Shown in pieces: positions 7,346 through 14,711 of a DNA stretch of 36,963 nucleotides. Positions within the stretch are counted from its first letter, which is position 1. Each line of letters starts with the position of its first letter. The notes beneath the pieces were generated by a model, which worked only from the letters and a program-made list of their open reading frames with translations, ran no database searches and was not told where the DNA came from. Source of the DNA: Corynebacterium halotolerans (GTDB taxonomy: Bacteria; Actinomycetota; Actinomycetes; Mycobacteriales; Mycobacteriaceae); assembly GCF_001056295.1 (NCBI RefSeq), contig NZ_JVMD01000032.1, positions 1-36,963 on the forward strand. Reading direction: 5' to 3'. A program made the translations under genes and the position numbers.

Positions 7346-7903
7346 ATGGGCGATACAACGCGAGAAACGTCGGCGGGCGAAGCATCGGGGGACGCCGGCG
7401 GCGGGTCGATCCGCACGGCCAAAATCCACGATCTTCGGTCCGGCGCCGACGGCGCGGGCGGCGGGCGCACCGTGCTCGTCGACCGGCTCTGGCCGCGGGG
7501 AGTGGCCAAAGACGACGTCGACCTCGATGATTGGTTCAAGGACGTCGCCCCCTCCCCCGACTTGCGGAAATGGTTCGGCCACGACCCGGACAAGTTCGGC
7601 GGATTCGCCGACCGCTACCGCCATGAACTCGACGAGCGGGCGAAGCGGATCCCCGAATCACGTCGGGGCAGCGGAGATGAAGGGGCCGGGACCGGAAGCG
7701 GCAACAATGGCGCCGGGGCCGGAAGCGGCAACAATGGCGCGGCAGATGGCGCCGATTCCGAGGCGGCCGAACTGGCGGAACTGATCCGCGCGGCCGGTGC
7801 GGCGACCGTCGCAAAGCCGCTGGTCCTGGTCTACGCGGCGAAGGACCGCGACCACAACCACGCCCTGGTGCTGGCGGAGTGGCTGCGCGGCGAGGTCGAC
7901 TGA
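7346..7903 (+). CDS. DUF488 family protein
   Basis: A 185-residue cytoplasmic protein with the DUF488 core split by an insertion. The first half has RTVLVDRLWPRGVAKDDVDLDDWFKDVAPSPDLRKWFGHDPDKFGGFADRYRHEL (about 40-95). The second has LVLVYAAKDRDHNHALVLAEWL (about 157-180), the usual C-terminal signature. Between them a Gly/Asn-rich low-complexity stretch encoded by a 27-bp tandem duplication enlarges the protein over the usual 115-130 residues. The N-terminal 22 residues are also low complexity. Translation probably starts on a leaderless mRNA. Function of the family is not established. It converges on the carotenoid operon, with the palindrome at 7937 between them. Confidence 0.88.
   Translation: MGDTTRETSAGEASGDAGGGSIRTAKIHDLRSGADGAGGGRTVLVDRLWPRGVAKDDVDLDDWFKDVAPSPDLRKWFGHDPDKFGGFADRYRHELDERAKRIPESRRGSGDEGAGTGSGNNGAGAGSGNNGAADGADSEAAELAELIRAAGAATVAKPLVLVYAAKDRDHNHALVLAEWLRGEVD
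7685..7738 (+). repeat. 27-bp tandem duplication inside the DUF488 gene
   Basis: Two head-to-tail 27-bp units (7685-7711 and 7712-7738) differ at one base and encode AGTGSGNNG and AGAGSGNNG. The period is a multiple of three, so copy-number change would keep the frame. This may be a length-variable linker. Confidence 0.85.
7807..7817 (+). repeat. CGTCGCAAAGC motif, occurrence 3
   Basis: Sense orientation in the DUF488 gene, coding Val-Ala-Lys-Pro (GTC GCA AAG CCG). Confidence 0.7.
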
Positions 7904-7936
7904 GCGCGCAGGATCGACGCGGCTTCGGTCTAGTTG

Positions 7937-7998
7937 ACCCACCCCGAATGCGCAGACCCACCCCCTGTAACGGGTGGGTCTGCGCATTCGGGGTGGGT
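7937..7998. repeat. Long palindromic repeat, copy 2 (complete), possible bidirectional terminator
   Basis: Two perfect 27-base arms (7937-7963 and 7972-7998) flank an eight-base loop. Arm core: ACCCACCCCGAATGCGCA. It sits between the convergent stops of the DUF488 gene (34 bp away) and crtEb (52 bp away). The flanks lack a strong T-tract on either strand, so it is not a textbook intrinsic terminator; a REP-like or mRNA-end-stabilising role is equally possible. Related copies lie at 1-40 and 14145-14208. Confidence 0.85.
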
Positions 7999-8049
7999 TT
8001 GCGGCGGGGGTTGCGGTGGCCGGGGTGCGGCGGGGTCGGACCGGCGGGG

Positions 8050-8910
8050 CTACCGCACCCACACCCACAGCATGGTGATGGTGACCACGGCCCCGACCAG
8101 GAAGTTCAGCCACAGGAACACGGTCCAACCGCGGTGGGCGTCCTCGCAGCGGTCGTCGGTGATCGTCCAGAAGCGCCCGGCATTGACGGCATACGTGATC
8201 GCGGCGAGCGCGACCACCCAACCCGGCGACGGCAACAGCAGGAGGAGGGCAGCGGCGACGGCGTACGTGATCGTCGAAAAGCGGACCGTGGCGCGTGCAC
8301 CGAGAACCGTCGCGATGGAGTCCAGCCCGCCCTCCCGGTCGGCGCGGACGTCCTGCACCGCACCGAGGGCGTGGCTGGCGACGCCCCAGAGGAAGAAGGA
8401 CGCGACGGCGACCCAGAAACCCGCCGGCGGCGATCCCGGCGCCATCGCCCCGCCGACCAGCGCCGGAGTGACGAAGTGCGTCGACGACGTCACCGAATCC
8501 AGGAACGGGCGCTCCTTGAAGCGCAGATAGGGTGCCGAATACGCCACCACCGCGAACAGCGACAGCGTCAGCCACGCCGCCGACGCCCACGTGCCCACCG
8601 CGTACAGATAGACGGCGAAGGGCACGACGGTGATCGCCGACGCCCACAACAGCGCCGAATGCAGATCCTTCGACAGCACCGCGCCCTCGACCCCGCCCTT
8701 GCGGGGATTGCGGATGTCGGACTCGTAGTCGAAGACGTCGTTGATGCCGTACATCGCGATGTTGTACGGCACGAGGAAGAACAGCACCCCCAGCCAGAAA
8801 ACCGCGTCGAACCCGCCGCCGGAGACGAGATACGCGGCGCCGAACGGGAACGCCGTGTTCACCCAGCTGATCGGGCGCGAGGCCCCCAGCACGCTCAGAA
8901 TCGTCCTCAC
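8050..8910 (-). CDS. crtEb: Lycopene elongase / C50 carotenoid prenyltransferase (UbiA family)
   Basis: A 286-residue polytopic UbiA-type prenyltransferase. The first Asp-rich motif NDVFDYESD (residues 57-65) and the second DVRADREGG (187-195) bind the Mg-prenyl diphosphate. In corynebacteria CrtEb adds two dimethylallyl units to lycopene, giving nonaflavuxanthin then flavuxanthin, ahead of ring closure. About eight membrane helices fill the rest of the chain. GTG 8910 overlaps the crtYf stop (GTGA) with GGAAGGTGG upstream; the frame runs further upstream but that is only overlap with crtYf. It is the last gene of crtB-crtYe-crtYf-crtEb. Symbol given from family and neighbours. Confidence 0.9.
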   Translation of the reverse strand: MRTILSVLGASRPISWVNTAFPFGAAYLVSGGGFDAVFWLGVLFFLVPYNIAMYGINDVFDYESDIRNPRKGGVEGAVLSKDLHSALLWASAITVVPFAVYLYAVGTWASAAWLTLSLFAVVAYSAPYLRFKERPFLDSVTSSTHFVTPALVGGAMAPGSPPAGFWVAVASFFLWGVASHALGAVQDVRADREGGLDSIATVLGARATVRFSTITYAVAAALLLLLPSPGWVVALAAITYAVNAGRFWTITDDRCEDAHRGWTVFLWLNFLVGAVVTITMLWVWVR

Positions 8911-9251
8911 GTCGGATCCACCTTCCCTTCGTCGTTCGCGCCGCCGCCTCTCGCGGCGGCCGGACCACCGCGGTGCCCCGTCCAGAGCGCCGGCACCGCA
9001 ATGCCCGCGACGATGGCGTAGAGCAGATCCTCCACGGGCATCGCGCCGATGTACAGGCCGCTCATCTGCGCCTCGTCGTAGCCGACCAGTCCGGCGAGGA
9101 TCATGAAGTTGTCGAAGACGGTGGTCAGCACCACCAGCACCGCCACCACTAGCGCCGTGACGGCGAGCTGCCGGGGCGCGCTGCCTCGGCGCCACAGCCA
9201 CAGGGCCAGCGCCAGGACGATGAACGGCACGCTGATCAGCAGGTACGTCAT
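8907..9251 (-). CDS. crtYf: C50 carotenoid epsilon-cyclase subunit CrtYf
   Basis: A 114-residue membrane protein with three helices and the lycopene-cyclase-domain motif MPVEDLLY (about residues 71-78), equivalent to the P(L/V)E(E/D) active-site element of heterodimeric cyclases. Together with CrtYe it cyclises flavuxanthin to decaprenoxanthin in the membrane. Its C terminus (about 95-114) is a short Gly/Ala-rich cytoplasmic tail. ATG 9251 overlaps the crtYe stop and the gene's own stop overlaps the crtEb start, so all junctions in the operon are 4-base overlaps. Which subunit is Ye and which Yf is assigned from gene order. Confidence 0.85.
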   Translation of the reverse strand: MTYLLISVPFIVLALALWLWRRGSAPRQLAVTALVVAVLVVLTTVFDNFMILAGLVGYDEAQMSGLYIGAMPVEDLLYAIVAGIAVPALWTGHRGGPAAARGGGANDEGKVDPT

Positions 9252-9601
9252 GGCGCCGCTCCTTCCGGTCCCCGCGCCCCCAGCAGAAGGCGCGCCCCGG
9301 AGGTCAGGTTCATGGTCAGGTACGTCAGGAAGAACAGGAAAATCGGCTCCTCCAGCGGCATCTCGGGCGCCAGCTCGATGCCCGTCATGAACGGCGAGCC
9401 ACCCCGGAAGAACACGCCGGTGACGATCCCCAGCGCATCCCACGCCAGAAACAGCGCCAGCATCAGCGCGCTGACCGCCCACGCCCGCCGCGCATCGTGG
9501 AAGAACGCCAGCCGCCAGCGAAAGTCGCACAGCACCATGCACACCAGGGTGGTCAGCAAAATGACCAGGTAGACGAAGGGTTCCACGGCGGCGGGGATCA
9601 T
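9248..9601 (-). CDS. crtYe: C50 carotenoid epsilon-cyclase subunit CrtYe
   Basis: A 117-residue membrane protein with helices at about 8-27, 37-60 and 83-104 and the cyclase motif EMPLEEPIFLFFLTYLTMN (about 79-97), which includes the paired acidic residues of the active site. It forms the heterodimeric cyclase with CrtYf. ATG 9601 overlaps the crtB stop (ATGA). In Corynebacterium glutamicum crtI lies between crtB and crtYe; here crtYe follows crtB directly, so the phytoene desaturase is missing from the cluster. Confidence 0.86.
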   Translation of the reverse strand: MIPAAVEPFVYLVILLTTLVCMVLCDFRWRLAFFHDARRAWAVSALMLALFLAWDALGIVTGVFFRGGSPFMTGIELAPEMPLEEPIFLFFLTYLTMNLTSGARLLLGARGPEGAAP

Positions 9602-10527
9602 GGGAGGGCCCGCCTCCCGCGTCCCGTCCGCCCCATCCGGGCGGCGGCGACGACGGCGCGGCCGGCGATGGCGGTCTTCTTCGGGCCGGGCACGCGGATC
9701 CGGGAAGTCGCGATCTGCTCCGCCGGCGTCGCGCGCAGGCGCCGGGACAACTCGGCGAACAGGTCCGTCGCCGCGAGCACCCCCGCGCGGGCGGCGCCGG
9801 GCAGCAGCGGGATGGACACGCGCGCGTCGGCGAGGTCGGCGTCGATGTCGTCGAGCAGCTTCTCCTTGATCGGCTCGGTCAGCGTCCTGCCGTCCAGCTC
9901 GTCGAAGTACGTCCGCCCGAGCTGCCCGGTGTCCTCGGCCAGGTCGCGGAGGAAGTTGATCTTCTGGAACGCCGCGCCCAGGCTCCGCGCCCCGGACGTC
10001 ATGGTGGCTCGGTCGGCGGCGCCGGCTGGGTGGCCGGCGAGGAAGATGGACAGGCACATCAGGCCGATGACCTCGGCCGACCCGTATACGTACTCGTCCA
10101 GGGCGTCGGGGTCGTAGGTCGTTTCGGTCAGGTCGCGGCGCATCGACCGGAAGAACGCCCGCACGTGGTCTTCCTCGATCCCGCAGCGCCGCACCGTGCC
10201 CGCGTAGGCGTGCAGCACGGGATCGGAGTGGAAGGCAATCGAGGGCGCGCGCAGCACCTGCTCCTCGTATTCGTCGAGAAGCACGCGGATCTCGTCGTCG
10301 GAACAGCCCGCTTCCGCGGCGGTGCCGTCCACGATCTCGTCGGCGATGCGCACCATCGCGTACAGGTTCCGTATGTCCTGACGCTCGCGCTTCCCCAACA
10401 GGCGCGTGGCCAGCGAAAACGAGGTGGAATACGTGCCGATCACCGTCGAGCTCGCCTTGCGCGCCATGCGGTCGTAGCGCGGGGTGAACCGCTTTGCGAC
10501 GTCCCGGCGCTCATCCTCGGCGGCCAT
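9598..10527 (-). CDS. crtB: Phytoene synthase
   Basis: A 309-residue squalene/phytoene synthase that condenses two geranylgeranyl diphosphates head to head to phytoene. The substrate-binding Asp motifs are DEIVD (residues 63-67) and NFLRDLAED (191-199); the flanking YSTSF (33-37) and GRTYF (about 203-207) are also family hallmarks. The length is normal for the family. ATG 10527 has AAGGGAGC about ten bases upstream. It is first in the four-gene operon. No crtE (GGPP synthase) is seen upstream, nor a MarR-type crtR. The 220 bp before it carry no recognised regulator site; TATAAG on the minus strand near 10644 is only a loose -10 candidate. Confidence 0.95.
   Translation of the reverse strand: MAAEDERRDVAKRFTPRYDRMARKASSTVIGTYSTSFSLATRLLGKRERQDIRNLYAMVRIADEIVDGTAAEAGCSDDEIRVLLDEYEEQVLRAPSIAFHSDPVLHAYAGTVRRCGIEEDHVRAFFRSMRRDLTETTYDPDALDEYVYGSAEVIGLMCLSIFLAGHPAGAADRATMTSGARSLGAAFQKINFLRDLAEDTGQLGRTYFDELDGRTLTEPIKEKLLDDIDADLADARVSIPLLPGAARAGVLAATDLFAELSRRLRATPAEQIATSRIRVPGPKKTAIAGRAVVAAARMGRTGRGRRALP
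10491..10501 (-). repeat. CGTCGCAAAGC motif, occurrence 4 (minus strand)
   Basis: Sense orientation within crtB, coding Asp-Val-Ala-Lys-Arg near residue 9-13. This is one of only two minus-strand copies. Confidence 0.7.
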
Positions 10528-10746
10528 GGCGAACCAAGCTCCCTTCGATAGGACCGGCGACGGCCGCCGGCCGCGACGACCGTTGGCCGACCGCGGGCGG
10601 ACCCGGGGCCGGCGACATTTGCGTCCCTACCAAACGGAGCTTATAGGTGTTTCCCGGCGCGGGAGCGGCGAAGGCGAAAACGCCGTCCGATTCATCGGTT
10701 GCGGCAATCGCGCCCGGCCGCCGCCCCGGGCCGCGGCAACCACCGG

Positions 10747-11067
10747 TCAGCGGAAGACGTCGAGCTTCCCGAACTTCTCGGCCAACAGGTAGTAAACGGC
10801 GAGACGGCCATTGCGGGTGCCGTCGCGCATCTTCTCCCCGACCTCGGCGATCGCGGCGTCGAGCGCCTCGTCGTCTTCGGTCAGGCCGAGCTTCTTCTTC
10901 AGGAAGCTCTCCCGGACGGTCTTCAGCTCCTCCGGGTCGCTGAAGGCCACGGCGGCGGAGTCCCTCTGGGACAGCACCAGGCGGTAGGTCTTCAGCATGT
11001 TCTCCAGTACGGCATCATCCGCATCCGGTGCGTACTTCTTGACGTCCGCAACCCAATCGACGGCCAT
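10747..11067 (-). CDS. DUF2853 family protein
   Basis: A 106-residue soluble helical protein matching the DUF2853 pattern: an N-terminal helix VKKYAPDADDAVLENMLKTY, then VAFSDPEELKTVRESFLKKKLGLTEDDEALDAAIAEVGEKM and the terminal NGRLAVYYLLAEKFGKLDVF. Family members are short single-domain proteins with a known fold but no established function. GAGGAGGGA lies nine bases before the ATG at 11067. The gene stands 68 bp downstream of the GT2 glycosyltransferase on the same strand and 219 bp ahead of the crtB start, so it may be an independent unit. No catalytic residues are evident. Confidence 0.88.
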   Translation of the reverse strand: MAVDWVADVKKYAPDADDAVLENMLKTYRLVLSQRDSAAVAFSDPEELKTVRESFLKKKLGLTEDDEALDAAIAEVGEKMRDGTRNGRLAVYYLLAEKFGKLDVFR

Positions 11068-11135
11068 GTCCGATCCCTCCTCGGCTCTGGGGCGGAGACG
11101 CTGATGCGCCTCCGACTTCCAGGGTAGGCCCGTCA

Positions 11136-11939
11136 TCACCGCCGGACAACGGGCTTTTTCCCGGCGCCCGCCGACCCGGGCAGCAGCCCGCGCTCGCCGA
11201 GGCGCCGGGGCGGGTGCTGGTCGCGCCAATTGACCCGGATGGTGTGCGCGCCGCGCCGGAACCGGCGGGCCACCTGGCGCATGCCGACGAGCGCCCGCGG
11301 GTCCATGTCCAGCACCAGATCCCGCTGGAACCACACCGTCTCGTGCGGGCGCACGGCGAAGGACAGGTGCATGTCCTCGTGGACCTCGACGTCGGAGAAA
11401 TCGACGCCGTCGCGCACCTCCTCCCACCACGACCGGCGGATCGAGTAATTCGTCCCGAAGAACGGTTGATGCCCCAGGGCCGAACCCACGGATGCGCGGT
11501 ATGCCCCGAGGTACATGGCCGTCGCCAAGCGCCCCCGGATGCCGGGGAGTTCGAACCGGCCCGAGCCCGTCACCCCGACGACCTCCCGCTGGCCGTGCTC
11601 CGGCCCGGAGTTGGCGTCGGCGGCGTCCCACGCGGCATGCAGCTTGCCGACGAAATCCGGCGCGGGAGCCACATCGGCGTCCGTGCGGAGCATGACGTCG
11701 CAGGTCGAGGCGTCGAAGCCGGTGCGGGTGGCCCAGGTGATGCCGCGGCGGGGCTCGTCGACGACCCGGGCGCCGAACTCGGCGGCGACGGCCGCGGAGT
11801 CGTCGGTGGAGCCGTTGTCCACCACCACGATCTCGTCGGCAGGCGTCGATTGGGCCGCGAAGGCGGCGAGGCAGCGGCGCAGCAATTCGCCGTCGTTCAG
11901 GCATGGGATGACGACGCCCAGCGTGCGGGTCCGGGTCAC
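11136..11939 (-). CDS. Glycosyltransferase family 2
   Basis: A 267-residue GT-A fold glycosyltransferase. It shows the nucleotide-sugar binding start VVIPCLNDGELLRRCLAAFAAQ (residues 9-30), DNGSTDDS (41-48), the metal-binding DAD within LRTDADV (85-90) and the likely acceptor-side acidic motif VHEDMHLSF (about 183). A basic C-terminal segment (RRFRRGAHTIRVNWRDQHPPRR) may lie on the membrane. There are no transmembrane helices. GTG 11939 is preferred, with GAAAGGA seven bases upstream; the open frame continues far upstream but covers the antisense of the SulP gene. The acceptor may be a cell-envelope lipid or glycan, but the sequence does not say. Confidence 0.9.
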   Translation of the reverse strand: MTRTRTLGVVIPCLNDGELLRRCLAAFAAQSTPADEIVVVDNGSTDDSAAVAAEFGARVVDEPRRGITWATRTGFDASTCDVMLRTDADVAPAPDFVGKLHAAWDAADANSGPEHGQREVVGVTGSGRFELPGIRGRLATAMYLGAYRASVGSALGHQPFFGTNYSIRRSWWEEVRDGVDFSDVEVHEDMHLSFAVRPHETVWFQRDLVLDMDPRALVGMRQVARRFRRGAHTIRVNWRDQHPPRRLGERGLLPGSAGAGKKPVVRR

Positions 11940-12015
11940 GGGATTCCTTTCGGGTGGCGTGCCGTCGAGGGTAGCGGCTTCCCCGGCCTCCGGCGGCGCC
12001 ACGTTTAATTGGGGC

Positions 12016-13938
12016 ATGGGCAATGACGGGAGCGAGACGGGCGGCGGCGCCGGGCGACCGGCCGCGGGCCGGGAACCGTCGCGGCCGCGGCGTCCGGGCT
12101 CGCCCCGACTGGGGCTGGGCCGTCTGGTGCCGCGCTCTCCGTCACCGCGGAGTCTGGTGCCGCCGGCGCTGGTCGGCGCCCGGCGCAGCCTGCCCGGCGA
12201 CGCGATGGCGGGCCTGACGCTGGCGGCGATCGCGCTGCCCGGGTCGATGGGCACCGCGCAGCTGGTCGGCGCCCCCGCGATCGCCGGCCTGGTGGCGTTC
12301 ATCGTCGGGTCCGTGGTCTTCGCGCTGCTCGGCGGGCACCGCACGCTGTCGGTCGGCGCGGATTCGTCGATCGCCCCGATGCTCGCGGCGGCCGCGGCCG
12401 GCGGCGCCATCACGGGCTCGGCCACCGTCGGCGAGCTCACTCCGGCGGGGCACCCGGTCATCCACGCCGAGACGCTCATGCTGACGTCGGTGCTGGTCGG
12501 CGCGATTCTGCTGATCGTCGGGGTGTTCCGCGGCGGGTGGATCACCCAGTTCCTGTCCCGGCCGGTGACCATCGGCCTGCTGGCCGGGATCGGGCTGGAC
12601 ATCATCGTCGACCAGCTGCCCGTGGCGATGGGCCTGCCGCGCCACGGTGGCGGGGCCATCTCCGGCGTCGTCGAAATGCTGACCAGCCTCGGCGAGATCA
12701 ACTGGCTGACGGTGTCGGTGGCGGGCCTCGTCCTGTTCTTCACCCTCGGGGCGCGGATGATCGGCCCGCGGGTGCCGGGCGCGCTGGTCGGCATCGCCGC
12801 GGCCATGGCCTATTCCGCCGCGGCGGATCTGGGCGGCAGGGGCGTGGTCACGGTCCCGCGCCCGAACCTGGCGCCGCCGAACCTGGACTTCGCGTCGGTG
12901 ACCCCGTCGGCGGCGATGGCGCTGCTGCCGACGGCGCTGGTCATCTCGATTCTCATCGTCATCCAAACCGGCGCGACGGAGGCGTCGTTCCCCGGCGAGC
13001 GGCGGACCCTGGACCGCGACCTCGGGACCATCGGCGTGGCGTCGGCGATCGCCGGGGCGCTCGGTTCCTTCGCCGTCAACGCCTCCCCGCCCCGCACGGC
13101 CGTGGTGACCGCCGCGAAGGGGAAGTCACAGGTCGCGGGGCTCGTGGCCGCGGCGATCGTGGCGGCGGCCGGTTTCCTGGGCGCGGGCCTCATTCCCCTG
13201 CTGCCGACGGCGGCGCTGGCTGCGGTGTTGCTCACGGTGGCGGCGCGGCTGATCAAGGTGCGGTCGATGTCGCGGATCGCCCGGTTCAGCCGCATCGAAT
13301 TCGCGGTGTGCCTGGCCACCGTGGTGCTGGTGGCGTTCGTCGGGGTGGTGCAGGGCGTCCTCATCGCCGCGCTGGTCACGCTGCTCGATCGGACCCGGCG
13401 CGAGGCCCGCCCGCCGACGCACCGGAAGGGGATGATCCCGAAGTCGAACCATTGGGTGCCCGTCGACGCCGGCACCCCGACGGTGCAGGTCCCGGGCGTT
13501 CTGGTGTGGTCGGTGGAGGCGTCGCTGTGGTACGCCGACTCCGAGTTCGTCGTGGACCAGCTCAAGGAGGAGCTCGATGGCGACGAGGGGCCCTACGCGG
13601 CGGTCGTCCTCGACGCCGCGGCGATCGCCGACGTCGATTTCACCGGCGCGGGGGCGCTGACGTCGATCATCGACCACCTCGAGGCGGAAATGCTGCCGCT
13701 GATCATCGCCCGCCCCAATCGATCGGTCCAGGAGGCCATCCGCAAGGCGGGCCTGGCCGAGCACGTTCTCACCGAGCCGACCGTCGGCGATGCGGTGAAG
13801 CATGCGACGCGGCTGGTGGGGCTCGGCGATGAACTGCGGGCCGTGCGCGGCAAGCGGAAGGACCTCGCCGCGCTGAAAGACAAGGGGGTCACGCCGGACG
13901 AGGTCATCGAGCGCGCGGAAGAGCAGCTCGAGGAGTAG
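12016..13938 (+). CDS. SulP family anion transporter with STAS domain
   Basis: A 640-residue SulP (SLC26-type) transporter for sulfate, bicarbonate or a related anion. A basic, low-complexity N-terminal tail (about 1-55) precedes the Sulfate_transp domain (about 60-450). The helix-10 signature is AVNASPPRTAVV, in the position of the usual VNGSPTRTAV. A C-terminal STAS domain follows at about 490-600 (VVLDAAAIADVDFTGAGAL), then a Lys/Glu-rich tail. The ATG at 12016 is the first one with the shared N terminus; TTTAAT lies six bases before it, so a leaderless transcript is possible but weaker than others here. The gene diverges from the GT2 gene. The last codons and stop are duplicated as a short tandem (CTCGAGGAGTAG twice). 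Confidence 0.9.
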   Translation: MGNDGSETGGGAGRPAAGREPSRPRRPGSPRLGLGRLVPRSPSPRSLVPPALVGARRSLPGDAMAGLTLAAIALPGSMGTAQLVGAPAIAGLVAFIVGSVVFALLGGHRTLSVGADSSIAPMLAAAAAGGAITGSATVGELTPAGHPVIHAETLMLTSVLVGAILLIVGVFRGGWITQFLSRPVTIGLLAGIGLDIIVDQLPVAMGLPRHGGGAISGVVEMLTSLGEINWLTVSVAGLVLFFTLGARMIGPRVPGALVGIAAAMAYSAAADLGGRGVVTVPRPNLAPPNLDFASVTPSAAMALLPTALVISILIVIQTGATEASFPGERRTLDRDLGTIGVASAIAGALGSFAVNASPPRTAVVTAAKGKSQVAGLVAAAIVAAAGFLGAGLIPLLPTAALAAVLLTVAARLIKVRSMSRIARFSRIEFAVCLATVVLVAFVGVVQGVLIAALVTLLDRTRREARPPTHRKGMIPKSNHWVPVDAGTPTVQVPGVLVWSVEASLWYADSEFVVDQLKEELDGDEGPYAAVVLDAAAIADVDFTGAGALTSIIDHLEAEMLPLIIARPNRSVQEAIRKAGLAEHVLTEPTVGDAVKHATRLVGLGDELRAVRGKRKDLAALKDKGVTPDEVIERAEEQLEE

Positions 13939-14001
13939 CTCGAGGAGTAGCTGTCTTGTCCCGGTAGGTTGCGAACGGCTTACGCGGGAGCGGAGACGCT
14001 C

Positions 14002-14067
14002 GGCGACGGTGACGGCCGCGTGCGCCATGGGACGGCACATGGTCCGGCACCGGGGAACCGCGACGCG
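14002..14067 (+). repeat. 66-bp direct repeat flanking palindrome copy 3, left unit
   Basis: Shares about 85% identity over 66 bases with 14306-14371; the first 19 bases (GGCGACGGTGACGGCCGCG) are identical. The pair brackets the palindrome at 14145 in a 437-bp gene-free region between the convergent SulP and Rho_N genes. Confidence 0.75.
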
Positions 14068-14101
14068 CTCGGCCATCGCGATCTGCCGGTACGCAATGGC
14101 T

Positions 14102-14208
14102 AACCCACCCCGAATCGCGCTCGGTCACCGTCCCCTCCTCTGCGAACCCACCCCGAATGCGCCAACCCACCTGTTAAAGCGGGTGGGTATGCGCATTCGG
14201 GGTGGGTT
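14102..14208. repeat. Long palindromic repeat, copy 3, with an extra partial arm
   Basis: Arms 14145-14171 and 14182-14208 pair over 27 bases with two mismatches and a ten-base loop. They carry the same ACCCACCCCGAATGCGC core as copies 1 and 2. An additional partial left arm (AACCCACCCCGAATCGCGC) begins at 14102, as if the element were duplicated and then lost its other half. It lies between the convergent SulP and Rho_N genes. Confidence 0.82.
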
Positions 14209-14305
14209 GGCGTGCGTGCTGCGCCAGACGGATGGGTGGGCGCGGCAAGTGCGGCAGGTGCCGCGAGTGCAGCGTGTGCGGGCGGCGGTTCGGCGCCGGT
14301 CGCTT

Positions 14306-14371
14306 GGCGACGGTGACGGCCGCGAGCGCCAGGGCCCGGCAACTGTTCCGACACCGGGGAACCGGGACGCG
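14306..14371 (+). repeat. 66-bp direct repeat flanking palindrome copy 3, right unit
   Basis: Partner of 14002-14067 at an offset of 304 bp. It ends five bases before the stop codon of the minus-strand Rho_N gene. Confidence 0.75.
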
Positions 14372-14375
14372 GCCC

Positions 14376-14711
14376 TCAGTGCTCCCGCAGGGCCGCGATC
14401 AGCTCATCCTTGTTCATCGACGACCGGCCATCGATGTCCAGTTCGCGAGCCCGGTCGCGCAGTTCATCGACGGTCCAGTCCTCGTAGGAACCGGCTTCGC
14501 CGCCCTTGCGGCCGACCTTCTTGCGGGAGGTGTTCGCCGCTGCGTTGGCGATGCGCGCGGCCTTCTCCTTGCTCGCGCCGTCATCGCGCAGCGCCTCGTA
14601 CACCTCGGGGTCCTTCACCGACGGCCCCGGGTCGCCCTTGCCGCCCGAGTTCCCGCGGCCCGAGCCGCTCTTCCCGCTCTTCCCGTTTTTGGCGGAGTCG
14701 CCACTGGCCAT
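14376..14711 (-). CDS. Rho_N/SAP-like domain protein (DUF7218-like)
   Basis: A 111-residue small basic protein. After a Ser/Gly/Lys-rich N terminus (1-28) comes a conserved segment, DPEVYEALRDDGASKEKAARIANAAANTSRKKVGRKGG (about 33-70), and then a C-terminal Rho termination factor N-terminal-like helical domain, WTVDELRDRARELDIDGRSSMNKDELIAALR (about 79-109). Actinobacterial proteins with this two-part layout are common and presumed nucleic-acid binding. The ATG at 14711 has AGGAAG ten bases upstream; an in-frame ATG nine bases further upstream is less favoured. It is not transcription factor Rho itself. Role unknown. Confidence 0.87.
   Translation of the reverse strand: MASGDSAKNGKSGKSGSGRGNSGGKGDPGPSVKDPEVYEALRDDGASKEKAARIANAAANTSRKKVGRKGGEAGSYEDWTVDELRDRARELDIDGRSSMNKDELIAALREH

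Noticed and set aside
10620..10660. TATAAG on the minus strand upstream of crtB as the operon promoter
   Set aside because: No -35 at a workable distance and the position gives a leader over 100 bases; kept only as a weak remark in the crtB entry.
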